Positions 22,201-32,997 of a stretch of 64,000 bases of DNA are shown in pieces. Made by a program: the position numbers and the translations under genes. This stretch comes from Campanula takesimana. Lineage: Eukaryota > Streptophyta > Magnoliopsida > Asterales > Campanulaceae. The stretch spans positions 682,001 through 746,000 of the forward strand of contig JAOWBW010000301.1 of the NCBI GenBank assembly GCA_026119855.1. Reading direction: 5' to 3'. The notes beneath the pieces are model-generated. The model ran no database searches and had not been told where the DNA came from. It saw nothing but the letters and a program-made list of their open reading frames with translations. How positions within the stretch are numbered: the stretch's first letter is position 1; each line of letters begins with the position of its first letter.

Positions 22201-25200
22201 ATGGATCCGTTAGTTACACCTGATGTTGTAACATACGAGTTAATATTACAAACAGCGGTCATGTTGAAATAGATCTTGATCAAGAGCAATTTCGGACATT
22301 CATTTTGAGACGGAGGGAATACCAATCTAAGCTGAAAGTTTACTGATAAATATGTCACATTACCAAATAGACGAGAAACTAGACTTACAGTAGGGCGCTT
22401 TGTTCGTTGATAAACTCTCTCAAGTGTTTCAACATGCACTTTCTTTATTCTCTTTTGAGTAGACCAACCTCTTCTGAGTACGTGTATAGGAACGTCCTTC
22501 TTGGCCTCCAATTTTCTTGAATCTCTTTTAACTGGAGTAACAGTTTCAATTTCAGGCTCCAAGAATGTTTCCACAGGCTCTTCATCAGGTAAAGTAGCAC
22601 TTAACATAAGAAGATCAGGTGGGGGGTCACGGAGTAACTTGAGAACAACAGCTCTATCAAGGCATAAATCAGCAGCAAGATTTTTTATCTGCCAGAAAAT
22701 ACAATAACTAACATGAGTATCATGAATGAATAGTCATGAACTAGCAATGAGAAAAGCGGAAAGGCCGATATTTGTTCCTGTAAATTCTCACTCCCACCAA
22801 TATATAAACAAAGAATACTCGGCCTAACTAAACATTATACTTACTCCCTCTGACCCAAAAGATTGTCCCACTCCCCTTTTTGGTTTGTTCCAAAAACATA
22901 CAAGCAAGTAAAGAATCAACAATAAAAAGTTTGATTTGTCAAATGTTACGATCGTTTTAGACGTAGGGATTAGCTTATATAGCATAACATCACAAATATG
23001 TGTTCCAACTAGCAAGAGTCCGTTTGAACAGATTAGTTTGACATGAGACTGAAAACATGTATTCTCTCATCAAAATTCCTTGTTTGGGTTGGTATTGAAC
23101 TATTAATCTCAGAAATCATACAAGAATCTCAAATGGGAATTAGGTGCACCCAAATCCAAGATAAAATTCATAGACATTATCTGAAATTATTCGCAAGAAT
23201 GTAAGAAACTTATTTCAAGAAAGTAAATAAATTATTAAAAAAAAGAAAACGATCTAAAAAAGTGTTTGGACTCATCTGCCAGAAACCATCTCTACGGTAG
23301 GCATCAACCTCAGCTAGGCACTAGCACAACCATTGTCTCCCACGATCATCACCATCGCTGACAAAACCTCTTTCATCGTGATCGACAGCAACATGTATTC
23401 TCTCATCAAAATTCCTTGTTTGGGTTGGTATTGAACTATTAATCTCAGAAATCATACAAGAATCTCAAATGGGAATTAGGTGCACCCAAATCCCAAGATA
23501 AAATTCATAGACATTATCTGAAATTATTCGCAAGAATGTAAGAAACTTATTTCAAGAAAGTAAATAAATTATTAAAAAAAGAAAACGATCTAAAAAAGTG
23601 TTTGGACTCATCTGCCAGAAACCATCTCTACGGTAGGCATCAACCTCAGCTAGGCACTAGCACAACCATTGTCTCCCACGATCATCACCATCGCTGACAA
23701 AACCTCTTTCATCGTGATCGACAGCAACACCCTCACTCATTGCAACTGTCACTGCTGCAGCCATCTCCTCCCAACCAACAGTGCTGGTCATGGCCACTTA
23801 GTACCAACACCACCACCACACACTCAAAAAAAAAAAAAAAAAAAAAAAAAAAAGAAGTACCTCACCATCAGTACCACTGACATACTTGTTCATAAGACGG
23901 CTTGGCCCTGGGATATTATATTGAATGCGGAGTTTTAATTCCCTCATACAGAATGCAGCCCTCATTAGTAGAGTAGTCAAAATTTCTTCGGAAGGGGTTC
24001 GAGATCATTTTAGAAATCATGTGGTATATTCAAATTTTGGTTCAAACGGGTCCAAAACTATGCTAAACAATAAAACTGTTTGACAACAAAAGAGACCAAG
24101 TTGTACAACATATACCATGCAGGAAGACATACACCTTTGCTGATCTTCATAATCTTGAAAAAATAAATTCAGATTTGTCTATGAGCAGCTTCGATATTTG
24201 GATAGATACGAAAAAGATGATGAGACGATGACTAAATTTTATTTATCTTATGAGCTACAGACAACGGATCCTAAAAAAAGGATGGAACTAGATTTGTCAA
24301 ACAAGAAGGGTGGAATCCCGATAATATGGTACCACATTTTCTCACAGCAATTGTAGCTTTTGGGTCCTTACGCTTGAAGATCACCAGTTTGACAACTAAG
24401 AAAAATTAAGCATGCCAACAAATCAAGCGAATATAAACAGATCAAAATGTAAATATCCTTACATTAGCTTTACGTCGGCCAGTTTTCAAGGCATAAGCAA
24501 GTCTTTTTAGTTGCCACCTTCTGAGTTCCACTTGTGTTTCTTCTTCATCTGATACATCGTTCTCTTCATCATCATCATCCTCTTCTAATTCATCCTCCTC
24601 ATGCTCTTCTTCTTCTTCTTCTTCTTCATCATCATCATCATCATCTTCTTCTTCTAATCCGTCCTCCTGTTCATCTTCATCTTCTTCTTCTTCTTCTTCT
24701 TCTTCTTCTTCTTCTTCTTCTTCTTCTTCTTCTTCTTCTTCTTCTTCTTTCACATTGCCTTTGACTTTCTTGTCAGTTGCATCATTTACCATTGCATCAA
24801 ATAACCCCATTAGATCCTCGCCTTCCTCCAACACTTTATCTAACTCACGCTCAAGTTCTGCAAGTTCTTCCTCAGTTATTTCCTCGTCATCATCATCAAA
24901 AGATGAGTCATCATTTTCAAGATCTTTAGCCAACTGCTGAAACAGTGCTTCAAAGGGATCATCATCAAGATCTTCCTCCTTTCCAGCACCTTTGCTAGAC
25001 AATTTTTTCTGCATAAAATAAACATTTTCTTCGTTATCATCATACATAACTGTGAAAAGTGATATTAGTGCTTATAAAAAATTGTGAGCAGACCCGGGAG
25101 AAATTTCAGGAAAGTGGAAAAAGATCGATTCTATATTATAGAGTTAATCAACAAAAGAATTACTCAATCAGGTGTTGGTGGCTTGGTTACATAGATGCCA

Positions 25201-26726
25201 GTAGATTGTCAAGTGAAGTAAGAGATCGAACTGCAACGAAGATAATCAATTCAAAGCATTCTTATACTTCCATTAAATTCTGACATTGTCTTGTAGGACA
25301 TAGATGAGAGACTCACAATAAAGAATAAGGATAAGCCACATAGTTTGTCTTCAGACCGAACCGTATTCAATCAGTCCCCCGATAAACTAGAACTAAATTA
25401 AAATCTGTTATTTTCCAACATATATTGTATAGAAGCCACTGAGTTCAAGTGGCACCAATAAAACCAAAGTTACCAAACAACCATTACAACTGGATTCACT
25501 ACGACTGGAAGGAATTCTTCAGCCTTCTAGGAAACATGGAGCCACATTATGTTCTACATATTAAACAGTGCACAGTAAAAACAAAACAATGAAATAAAAC
25601 ATAAATGAGAGTTGGACTACCACTAAGATGTTTTACAAAAGTCACAGATAACTGTAAAGGATTTAAATGATACTTCTTCCGAATCTGTAAGTAGTCCTAA
25701 AATTAGAACCCTGTTAATTCTAAAACAAACAAGTACAAAAATCAAAATAAAAATAAAAATAAAAAATTATTCTTCCCTTGTTCAATAAAACAGCATATAT
25801 CATATGAATAATACTTTAGCTCTCAACCTAACAAATCCATCACATTTCAACTTATAAGGAAATAAACAATAAATTACTCCCTCCGTTTCATAATACATGA
25901 CGTTTTAAAAGCAATTTTTTATTCCAAAATACTTGACGTTTTACTATTACCAAGAAAGAATTACTCTTGTTTACCTATTATACCCTTATTCATTAATTGT
26001 GAACTATTTCTTGTATAAACATCTAATAATAATTGAATATTTTTAGGGGCACAAATGTCTTTTTAATATGTATTAATTGCATTTCTTAATATGTGTGAAG
26101 GAGTTTAAAATGACATGTATTATGAAACGGAGGGAGTAACATTTATACACATTTATCACTCCCTAATAGTGTAGAACAAAACCAACATCAAACTGTACAC
26201 TGGAATAATACATTACACAAATAACTATGAACGGCTACGAAAAATTAAGCATCATTACCATACCCATCTAAGCATAAACTTATCCCTATCCACACAATTG
26301 ACCAAAGCTTCCTCCAATAAACAAAGACTCTCAGATGCTTGGGTTCAAAACCCACCCCCAAACCCACTTTCTGTCCAACGAGCATACATTTAAACTAAAT
26401 TCAATTGAATTAGACCCGTCTTCAACCTCATGTTACTCTCACTAAAATCTTCCACTTTAGTAGTGCTTGTCACACACAAGTTCAGATTACATAAATTTAA
26501 GACACAAATTTTTTTGTACCTTATTTTTTTTGGAGGAAGGGACTGAAGAGTCGGCTTTATTACGTCGGCGGCGAGAGCAAGCTAGGACCGGCCGGGGGCG
26601 AGTGGATTGTGGGAGAGCGAAAGTGGATTTTAGGTGAGAAAATCCCAGAAAGAGGGGTTCCTTGTGGATTGCTGACGATGAATTTCGAAATGAAATTAAA
26701 AGTTGAAGAGAAGAAGCGGAAGCCAT
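19115..26726 (-). CDS. OCP3: OCP3-like homeodomain protein (4 exons, 402 aa)
   Basis: Exons on the minus strand: 26,726-26,520, 25,008-24,463, 22,688-22,389 and 19,270-19,115. All introns have GT...AG ends and all joins are in phase 0, giving 69+182+100+51 codons plus TAG. Residues 1-69 are Ser/Arg-rich, like a plastid transit peptide. Residues about 70-250 are extremely acidic, with a long Glu run, then RRWQLKRLAYALKTGRRKAN. NLAADLCLDRAVVLKLLRDP opens exon 3. Residues 324 to about 380 form a divergent homeodomain (RGWSTQKR ... TGLPRKTVVKWFEEKRSKDG). This architecture matches OVEREXPRESSOR OF CATIONIC PEROXIDASE 3, known in Arabidopsis for effects on necrotroph resistance and drought response and linked to plastid RNA editing. 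A TGGGCC site-II-like motif lies about 70 bp upstream of the ATG (minus strand, 26,793-26,798). The gene looks intact despite the TE load in its introns. Confidence 0.87.
19331..19430. mobile_element. Short Stowaway-like MITE, near-perfect hairpin
   Basis: About 45-bp arms run from CTACCTCCGTCCCAAAATG to its inverted copy CATTTTGGGACAGAGGAAG around a small loop near 19,375-19,385. It lies in OCP3 intron 3 with its near edge about 60 bp from the exon 4 acceptor. Confidence 0.85.
20361..20666 (-). pseudogene. Possible captured gene fragment inside the MULE (Pack-MULE)
   Basis: A minus-strand frame starts with MVRSRHKSTNTIQIRSILEL and continues to LAGFFDTLPGQQIVSQ. There the sequence CAG|GTATCTCTC looks like a splice donor, so the supported exon is about 20,666-20,505. 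Codon-like GC content contrasts with the AT-rich rest of the MULE. I do not recognise the protein. The + strand just downstream (about 20,320-20,460) is CT-rich and resembles a plant intron or UTR. MULEs are known to carry such fragments. Confidence 0.5.
21013..21275. repeat. Partial MITE and 35-bp direct duplication inside the MULE
   Basis: CTCCCTCCGTCCCATCCG begins at 21,013 after TA, but no matching end is found. TCCTACTAATAAAAAAGTAA plus the next 15 bases is present twice, at about 21,181 and 21,239. Confidence 0.6.
22291..22320. repeat. MITE end fragment
   Basis: GGACATTCATTTTGAGACGGAGGGA is a Stowaway-like terminus of the family seen at 19,331-19,430. The other end is not clear. It lies in OCP3 intron 3, about 70 bp past the exon 3 donor. 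Confidence 0.5.
22389..22688 (-). other. OCP3: OCP3-like exon 3 (first half of homeodomain)
   Basis: Acceptor TTTTCTGGCAG|ATAAAA and donor ACT|GTAAGT. 100 codons with CLDRAVVLKLLRDPPPDLL and HVETLERVYQRTKRPT. Confidence 0.87.
22844..22880. repeat. MITE start fragment
   Basis: CTCCCTCTGACCCAAAAGAT after TA resembles a Stowaway-like end. No inverse partner was found before 23,050. It lies in OCP3 intron 2. Confidence 0.4.
23054..23726. repeat. Tandem duplication, two 336-bp copies in OCP3 intron 2
   Basis: Copies 23,054-23,389 and 23,390-23,726 begin with AACATGTATTCTCTCATC and end with ATCGTGATCGACAGC. The only difference I see is one extra C (CAAATCCAAG versus CAAATCCCAAG). This implies a recent event or an assembly duplication. 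Confidence 0.9.
23827..23856. repeat. Poly-A tract of about 29 bases
   Basis: A long A run in OCP3 intron 2 just after CCACCACACACTC. ORFs through it are artefacts. Confidence 0.9.
24463..25008 (-). other. OCP3: OCP3-like exon 2 (acidic region)
   Basis: Acceptor TTTTATGCAG|AAAAAATTG and donor AAT|GTAAGG. 182 codons, including an uninterrupted Glu run of more than 20 residues encoded by a GAA/GAG microsatellite. Confidence 0.85.
24605..24750. repeat. CTT/GAA microsatellite within coding exon 2 of the OCP3-like gene
   Basis: An almost pure (CTT)n run on the + strand at about 24,680-24,750, preceded by mixed CTT/CAT triplets. On the coding strand it gives poly-Glu with some Asp. Length changes in threes keep the frame. 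Confidence 0.92.
25877..26136. mobile_element. Stowaway-like MITE, 260 bp, in OCP3 intron 1
   Basis: Ends CTCCCTCCGTTTCATAATAC and its inverse, with TA dinucleotides on both sides (25,875-25,876 and 26,137-26,138). Terminal inverted repeats are about 30 bp with few mismatches. Confidence 0.9.
26520..26726 (-). other. OCP3: OCP3-like exon 1 (start codon, transit-peptide-like)
   Basis: 69 codons from ATG to AAG, donor AAG|GTACAA. It contains SSLQLLISFRNSSS and the basic RRRRNK, as in plastid-targeted proteins. Confidence 0.8.
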
Positions 26727-27115
26727 GTTCTAAGAAAAATGGTGTTAGAGATAGAAACGGTTGTACAAATGTGGATATGGGTTTAGGAAAAGGGCCCAAA
26801 ATTTCTCAAAAGCCCCACAGTTCTAACGGAATTCGTGAATAGGACAGACATTTCTGTTAATTTACCTCAGTTTCATGTATAGGAGAATATTTACTTCAAA
26901 AAGACCCCAAGTTCTTTGAATGAAATAATTGAACCCCGAAATCACTCCTCCCAATCCAAGACCTAAAACGTTGATCGCCCTCCTTGTACCTATCATTTCG
27001 ATTCTTCCCTGTCTCTCAACAATATTTCTTCCTTCTCTTGACTATTGGCTTTGAATAGGTTAGAGTTTTCATTAGGGTAGGGTGTCTAAGATTAGGTTTT
27101 TAGGATTAGGGTATA

Positions 27116-27394
27116 CTCTCTCCGTCCCACCTCACTTGAGACTTATTTCTATTTTGGTCCATTCCACTTCACTTGAGACTCCCCAAAATTGTAATACTTT
27201 TATAATTTTATATTCAATCTACCCCACCCGCTCATTCTCTCTCTTCATTTTCCACCACACAATTCATTCAGCCAACCTACTATTAACCCCACTCATTCTC
27301 TCTCTTCATTTTCTACCACACATTTTCCTTATTTTATTCTTTTTCTTTAGTTATTGTGTCCACCTCTTAGATCTCAAGTGAGGTGGGACGGAGG
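27116..27394. mobile_element. Stowaway-like MITE upstream of OCP3, cut by Tat-2
   Basis: It starts after TA with CTCTCTCCGTCCCACCTCAC; the inverse GTGAGGTGGGACGGAGG ends abruptly at 27,394, where the Tat-2 LTR begins, a few bases short of a full terminus. The interior duplicates CTCATTCTCTCTCTTCATTT. The missing bases should lie beyond the right end of Tat-2. Confidence 0.82.
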
Positions 27395-28380
27395 TGTAGA
27401 TACTCCGGGGAAACCACGGCTTGGCTAGAGCGCGTGAAATACCTAGGATGTCTAATTGTGTTTTAGAGTTGCCACCCACGTTTTTTAGGAACGTAAGAAA
27501 ACCTAATGTTTATGAGCATAAGTTTGATTTACGAAAACAGAGATTTTTTGGGATGAGGGGTTCGGGGTTAGGTTACGAAATGGGAAGTACTTAAACACCC
27601 ATTTCGCCCGAGCAAAGTCGGTCTTGTTTGTTCATAATTAACTTTTAAGATAAACGTGTTCTTCCTATTCGAATGATGATAAAAGAGGGGTTTTAAAGTT
27701 TAAAATGTAGGGAGATGACTCCTAGGCCAATTCAATGTAATGAAAGGACCATTGGTGTCATGTCCCAAATGGTTTTGGGTGATTGCACATTTGATTAAAG
27801 AAGAAGAAGAAGAAAAAGAAAGTTTAAGACATTTACCTATAGTATCCTCCAAAGAGAACCTCTTGAAAAGCCTTGAAGAAGATGTTGAATACTTAGTTGG
27901 AAGAAGTCCCAAAGGAAAAGTCTAGAAAAAGAGTGATGTCCAAGGTCTAAAAGGAGTGATGTCCAAGGTCCCTTCTAATGATGGATTGGAGGGGTTTTTA
28001 TAGTTGAAAGAGGACTGTTTTTGGAGCCAAACGGAGTCTCCAAGAAATCTTTCCCGGGCAAAATCATGTATAATGAGCAAGGGAGAGATTCTTGGGCAGA
28101 ATCTGTAACTGACACACTCCAGAAGCGCGCGCATCCCACCTAAGCGGCGGAAGGCGTGCGCGTCTGGCCTCAAGGGGCGGAGGCGCGCGACTCTGAAAAG
28201 CAATTTTTGACAGAATGAACTAGAAAGTTAGAACTGTTATTCAGTTTAGTCCCAGGACTTAACGGAGTCCGTCTGGAACTTAACCAAAGTAACAGAAACT
28301 AACAGAAAATACTTAAAAGAGGGAGAAACACAAAATCAAGTGTGCAATCGGGGTGAGCGGTCCAAGGCGGGGTGTCTACA
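27395..28380 (-). repeat. Tat-2 3' LTR (left LTR)
   Basis: 986 bp, bounded by TGTAGATACTCC and GGGTGTCTACA on the + strand. It is similar to the Tat-1 LTR. A TATA-like TATAAAAA lies on the minus strand at 27,995-28,002. It begins inside a MITE about 670 bp upstream of the OCP3-like ATG. Confidence 0.9.
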
Positions 28381-28389
28381 GAGCCCCTC
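28381..28389 (-). promoter_or_regulatory. Tat-2 polypurine tract
   Basis: GAGGGGCTC on the minus strand directly abuts the LTR. The identical nonamer precedes the 3' LTR of Tat-NA (48,457-48,465). Confidence 0.75.
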
Positions 28390-28441
28390 AGCGGCGTGGA
28401 TTGCGAGGCAAACGCGCCGACGAAAAACAGACATCCGCCTA

Positions 28442-28626
28442 GAGGACCGTCTGCTGAAGTGCGGGACCTAGAGGACCGTTTCCTGAAGTGCGAGACCCGG
28501 AGGACCGTTTACTGAAGTGCGGGACCCAGAGGACCGTTTGCTGAAGTGCGAGACCCAGAGGACCGTCTGCTGAAGTGCGGGACCTAGAGGACCGTCTGCT
28601 GAAGTGCGGGACCCAGAGGACCGTTT
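28442..28626. repeat. 29-bp tandem repeat, about 6.4 units
   Basis: GAGGACCGT.T.CTGAAGTGCG recurs at 28,442, 28,471, 28,500 and so on, every 29 bp. It lies between the Tat-2 PPT and the start of its antisense ORF. The rest of 28,627-29,265 has no gene. Confidence 0.9.
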
Positions 28627-29265
28627 GCTTTGAATGGATGTAGATTTTGCTTGATGAGGAAGCAGTGATTCTGTGGCTCACCCCGGACCAAGTTGTTGTC
28701 GTGAGTCGTACTTTGATGTTGACTGTTTGACTTTGAATTTCGATGGGGTATGGGCACAGTTGACTGCGGAGTGCTTTGTGCTGGGGATGAATTGTAAAAA
28801 CTGATATTTTGAGAAAATAACAGACACCCTACTTTGAGTGGGAGTTTTTATCTTATTTCAGTTTTTAGACATGCCTTAAGGGCGGACCAAATCAATGTGT
28901 GCCCAACTGTGTGTTTGCTGTCGTCGTCTGAGTTTCTCTTGTTTCTGGGATTGATCTTTTCTGCAGGTTGAAGGCGTTGGAATGCCTGGGTTCTGTTCTG
29001 AACTGACAAAGGCTATTTCTGGAGCATTTTCTACTTGGGACGCGGGCACTTCCTCTCTTGGATACGGGACGCGCGGGCCTTGTAGACTGGTGTCGGGAGG
29101 CGCGCGCCTTTGGGAGGCGAAATTCAGGGCCTGATATTTGCTGACCAAAAGATCCCCCAACAGCTATAATATCAGCTTCTGGTCGGTAATTCGATTCCAA
29201 CGGCTTTCTTCTGCCATTTTTGAATACCATTTTATTGTCCAATTTTGCTTATAACCCTCTTTCCC

Positions 29266-29738
29266 ATGGCCTCTAACCTTTTTAGTCTTGGTACCGAGGT
29301 TGTCAAAAGTTACGAGAAGGATTTATCGACATTCGTTTATTCTTTCAAGACCCATCCCAAAAATGCTTTCATCAAAGATTTCGGATTTCGAATTCTTTTT
29401 ACTTTGCGAACATTGAAGCCGGATTGGGACTTGTTGAAGGCCGCTGCAGCCTTCTGGGATTGTGATAGCCATGCATTCAACTTTTCGGCCAATGAAATGG
29501 TGCCGACTGTCGATGATTTTGGGGCCATTTTGGGTATGCCTTTGGCCGGTCGGGTTGCCGTCCCTAAGTATCACCGCGGTGTTGTTGATTCTTGGGTTGA
29601 CCTTCTGAATCTCCCTGTCGGAGAGGTGAAGAGGATGATGCACGGGACCGTTGTTGACATAACTGAGCTTCCGATGTTCTTCAGTTTGCATTCGGAAGAT
29701 GTCGCGGTTCAGTCCTTTAAGAGAAATGCCATGGCTGT
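29266..29738 (+). pseudogene. Tat-2 antisense ORF, N-terminal part (DUF7745-like), interrupted by Tat-NA
   Basis: The frame starts at MASNLFSLGTEVV; an in-frame ATG 21 bases upstream at 29,245 is also possible. It carries LKPDWDLLKAAAAFWDCDSH, FSANEMVPTVDDFGAILGMP and LPMFFSLHSEDVAVQSF. This W-x-h-h...FWD...E..PT..(D/E)F..ILG pattern is that of DUF7745-type plant proteins, distant relatives of PMD proteins. At 29,738 the codons run into the Tat-NA LTR. Taking the nested element and one TSD copy away, the frame continues directly at 49,969 and gives 464 codons. The + strand is opposite to Tat-2 gag-pol. Function unknown; a DNA- or nucleus-related role is only a guess from the basic C-terminus. 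Confidence 0.78.
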
Positions 29739-31217
29739 TGTAAGTACCCCAATCTGAAACCGACCTATCTTAGAGGTAGCCTTAGCACCGTTTCAGGGAT
29801 AAGCTAATAGGCCAGGACCTCCCTAGGATAAGCTATAAATTCCAGGACTACTCTGGTATAAAATTGGAAAAATCCAGAAGCTCACCAGGCTGAGCCGTAC
29901 GGATGCTTTGGGTACTAGAGGGGCCTAGCCGTACAGCTGGTTTGGGCACCCTCAGTCCCTATAAATAGAACCCCTTGGTGATCATTTTAGGGGGGGGGAG
30001 AAACATTAGAACTAAGGTTATTCTGTCGAATTCACCTCAGAATAATGTGAGTAAGAGTGAACAAAGAGTGAAAGAGAGAAAGGAAGATTGGCCTAAACCA
30101 AGATAGGTAAAGCCACCTCCTACCCCTCCCTTCTATTCATCTAAGAACTCTATTTATCTTTGATCTTGTCATTTATTGTTGATCTTTACATTCTTTCAAG
30201 TCTTGTCCATTCAAGCAATATATATATATATATCTATTATTTTTTATATTTCCTAGTCCAAGCCATGATATGATCAAAGGTGCCCTCCATACTTTGTGTG
30301 GAAGAGGTTCAAACCTAGTTTGATCATGGCTTGTTGATTGTTCATTTACATTCTTGTCATGGATGATTCTCTTGTTGTTCATTTTGCTCATTTTAAGCTA
30401 TGATGATCATGTTGAGGATAAAGTCTCAATCTTTATCCTCATCACCTTGATCTAGCCCAAAATTCCCAAGTTTGGGTAATAAAGATTCAATCTTTATGGT
30501 TTGTTCTTGTCCCTAAAGGATTAATCTTGCCTAGAAGAGCCATTTTGATGGTAAAGTTTCAATCTTTACTCATCAAATGGTCACTATGGCTCAAAAGGGC
30601 ATACTGGCCACCTTTTTCATGTTTCTCCCATGATTGCCTTTGATCATGCCCAAACTCTTGTTTTGGGAGGTTCTTTGATGATCAAATGGCATAGGAATGA
30701 GTTGTTAATGTTGTTTTGTGTTGGAATAACAAACTGGAATCAGAACAGTTTGGTCCAGTTCAAGCAGAATGCTCTGTTTCTGCCTGGAACTGGACTGTTG
30801 CTTGAATAAACTGTAAAATCCCAGGAGTGGTCTCCCCATCCGTAAGGCTACTTTAGCCGTATGGGGAGACTGACCATTTTACCCTTCTGTCTTCTGTTTT
30901 CTTTTCAAACAAACCCTTTTTCAGTTGAAAAGATAAATAAAAGTTAAAACAAAGATTTTCCGTTAAAACACACACACACACACATGCACTTTTGTTAACT
31001 AACAAGGGAGACTCGGCTTTGTCCGAGGCAACTCGGGAGGACGTAAAAGCTCTTCCCAAGTTGTAACCTGACCTCCGAACCTTTGAACTCAAACCTTTGT
31101 CATTTTGTTGGGTTTAAAATTAACAAAATGTGGCGACTCCGTTAAATTGGTCCGGTTCCAGTGTTTGGCGTTTCGCCCCATACTCATCGCGTTTCCGCGC
31201 GGGGCGGGATCCTTTCA
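29739..31217 (+). repeat. Tat-NA 5' LTR
   Basis: 1,479 bp from TGTAAGTACCCC to GGATCCTTTCA. It carries TATAAATA at 29,960-29,967, a TA microsatellite near 30,220, a CA run near 30,968 and two GCCGTAC-type motifs in the U3. About 20 substitutions plus repeat-length changes separate it from the 3' LTR. Confidence 0.92.
29960..29967 (+). promoter_or_regulatory. TATA box of Tat-NA 5' LTR
   Basis: TATAAATA within CCCTATAAATAGAACCCC, conserved in both LTRs; the likely core promoter for Tat-NA genomic RNA. Confidence 0.7.
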
Positions 31218-31218
31218 G

Positions 31219-31236
31219 TGGCGACTCTGCTGGGGA
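31219..31236 (+). promoter_or_regulatory. Tat-NA primer binding site
   Basis: TGGCGACTCTGCTGGGGA one base after the LTR; TGG pairs with a tRNA CCA end. It is of the Tat/Ogre type, probably tRNA-Arg. Confidence 0.82.
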
Positions 31237-32992
31237 TAGGAGTGCTTTCGGACTTCTTTCTAGAAGGTTCGGGGGCATTCTTGTGTGGGTCAAACTCCCG
31301 TTCCCGTTAGTTGACTTCTTGCATATTTGTGTGTGTTTGATGTTTCTGTTTGAACTGTTTTGAGTACATACGTTCTGGAAATACAATAAACTGGGGCTTG
31401 ATGATCAGAAGTTGGAGAAACTGAGAAAAATATTCACCCTCTTCCTTTAGCCGTACGGCTACTTTGGGTAGGGGCCAGAATGTTGCCAATTAACAGTTTG
31501 GTGCAGAGCTGCAACATTCTGGGTGCCCCTCTGCTTCTACTTGTCCAGGTTCCAAATTTACAGTCTTACTTGTGCACATTACCTTCATTCTTTTGGCCAA
31601 AACTTGGTTTTAAAAGGTAATAAAACTTGGTTATGCATGATCTTTTGTCAATAAAATGGTTTCCAAAACCTCATCGTGCATAATCCTTTTTGTAAGGGTT
31701 TTGTTGAGTCTTGTCGTTGTGCACAAATTGCTTTGTACAAAAGGGTTTCAATGTAAAATATTTCTTTTGCAAAAGTTTGATTCAAAATTCTTTGTTGTGC
31801 ACAAGTTGGTACATGTACAAGTTTTGGTCTTTGTTTGCTTATATTCCTTGATTTGTTGTGTATAAATTGCTCAATCCATGCTTGTTCATACTTGTTCATA
31901 TCTTGCTTATGCCATGCTCATGCTATCGAAAAACGAATTGAAAATATCTCTTTTTACTCAAAAAGGAGCATAGAATGACTTCACACCACGCGCACTTGAC
32001 CGTGCACGTTCCAAATACCCTTTAAACCCGGGGTGGATGCCACGATGCAGCTCGTTGGGCGCTCTTGTTCCCTTCGATGCGCGCACGGGTCCATCCCACC
32101 TTCCCTTCCGAACCGAGTCAACCACACTTGTCCGTGACACACAAATACCGTGACTATGGTTGGTTTTTGGTCTAGTTCACGTTACCACATCCTTGATACG
32201 TGCTCAAAGCTAATTGTGGCCAAATTAATGCCCGAGTTGTGACTCCTTGATGTAATGCAAGCGTGGCCTAACCAGCCTCCAACTCGTGTGTTAGTGACGA
32301 CCACAATTAGCAAGGGCCGTGTACTAAGGATAGGGTGACACCGTGTCGTTAAGCCCTAATGAACGAGTTATTTTAATCATCCTTAAGCCCATGGTCAAGG
32401 ATCGAGACGCCTCATTCAAAATGAGGTCATGTCGGAATGTCAGTGGAGCCTTCGGTGTAGCCTTCGGAGAAAAGTCTCGATCCCGACTGGGGCTTAACCA
32501 TGATTAGGATGACCCGCGTATTGGGAACCTTACGATGCACTAGACCCTAGGTTCATTTCTTTTGATTGGTGGAAGCCGCGTGCCCTATAGGACCCTCGCC
32601 CGGGATAGTCCGTCCTTGGGAGCGTGCAATACAGGTGAAAAACGAGGGGTCTATAGACGTAGTGATGGCCTCCACTGATCCAGGGTTATAGAATAGTTGC
32701 GAAAAAGAAGAGTGATCTTTTCCAACCAATTAGGAATAAGACATGCCTTGAGAAAAATGAAATAATGAAAGTTGAGCCCCTGAATAGTGCACTAACGTTT
32801 GTTTATGTGACAAAGCCGGCTAGATAATCCAAAGAATAAATGATCTTTTTTTAAAAAAAAAAGAAAAGGAAAAGGGAATTGCTAAATTCATCAAAACACT
32901 TGGCTTGGGTTCCTTCCCCCTAAAGAAGAGTCAAACTTGTTATCTCCTTCAAGTCAGCGTCTCTTGTGTGTCGAGTTTTTGTTTTACTTCAA
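31237..32992 (+). other. Tat-NA leader, no gene
   Basis: Untranslated region between the PBS and the copia insertion point. No supported ORF; the short frames here have no recognisable protein. Confidence 0.6.
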
Positions 32993-32997
32993 AGCAT

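Noticed and set aside
22074..22390. C-terminal half of the 177-residue ORF beginning at 22,607
   Set aside because: It reads through the splice donor at 22,388 into intron 3; only 22,389-22,688 is exon.
23669..23938. 89-residue + strand ORF
   Set aside because: It runs through the intron 2 duplication and a poly-A tract (poly-Lys); no domain.
24534..24764. Poly-Leu/His ORF on the + strand
   Set aside because: It is the reverse strand of the GAA-rich coding microsatellite of the OCP3-like exon 2.
28442..28626. 29-bp repeats considered as a CRISPR array
   Set aside because: Units are directly adjoining without spacers.
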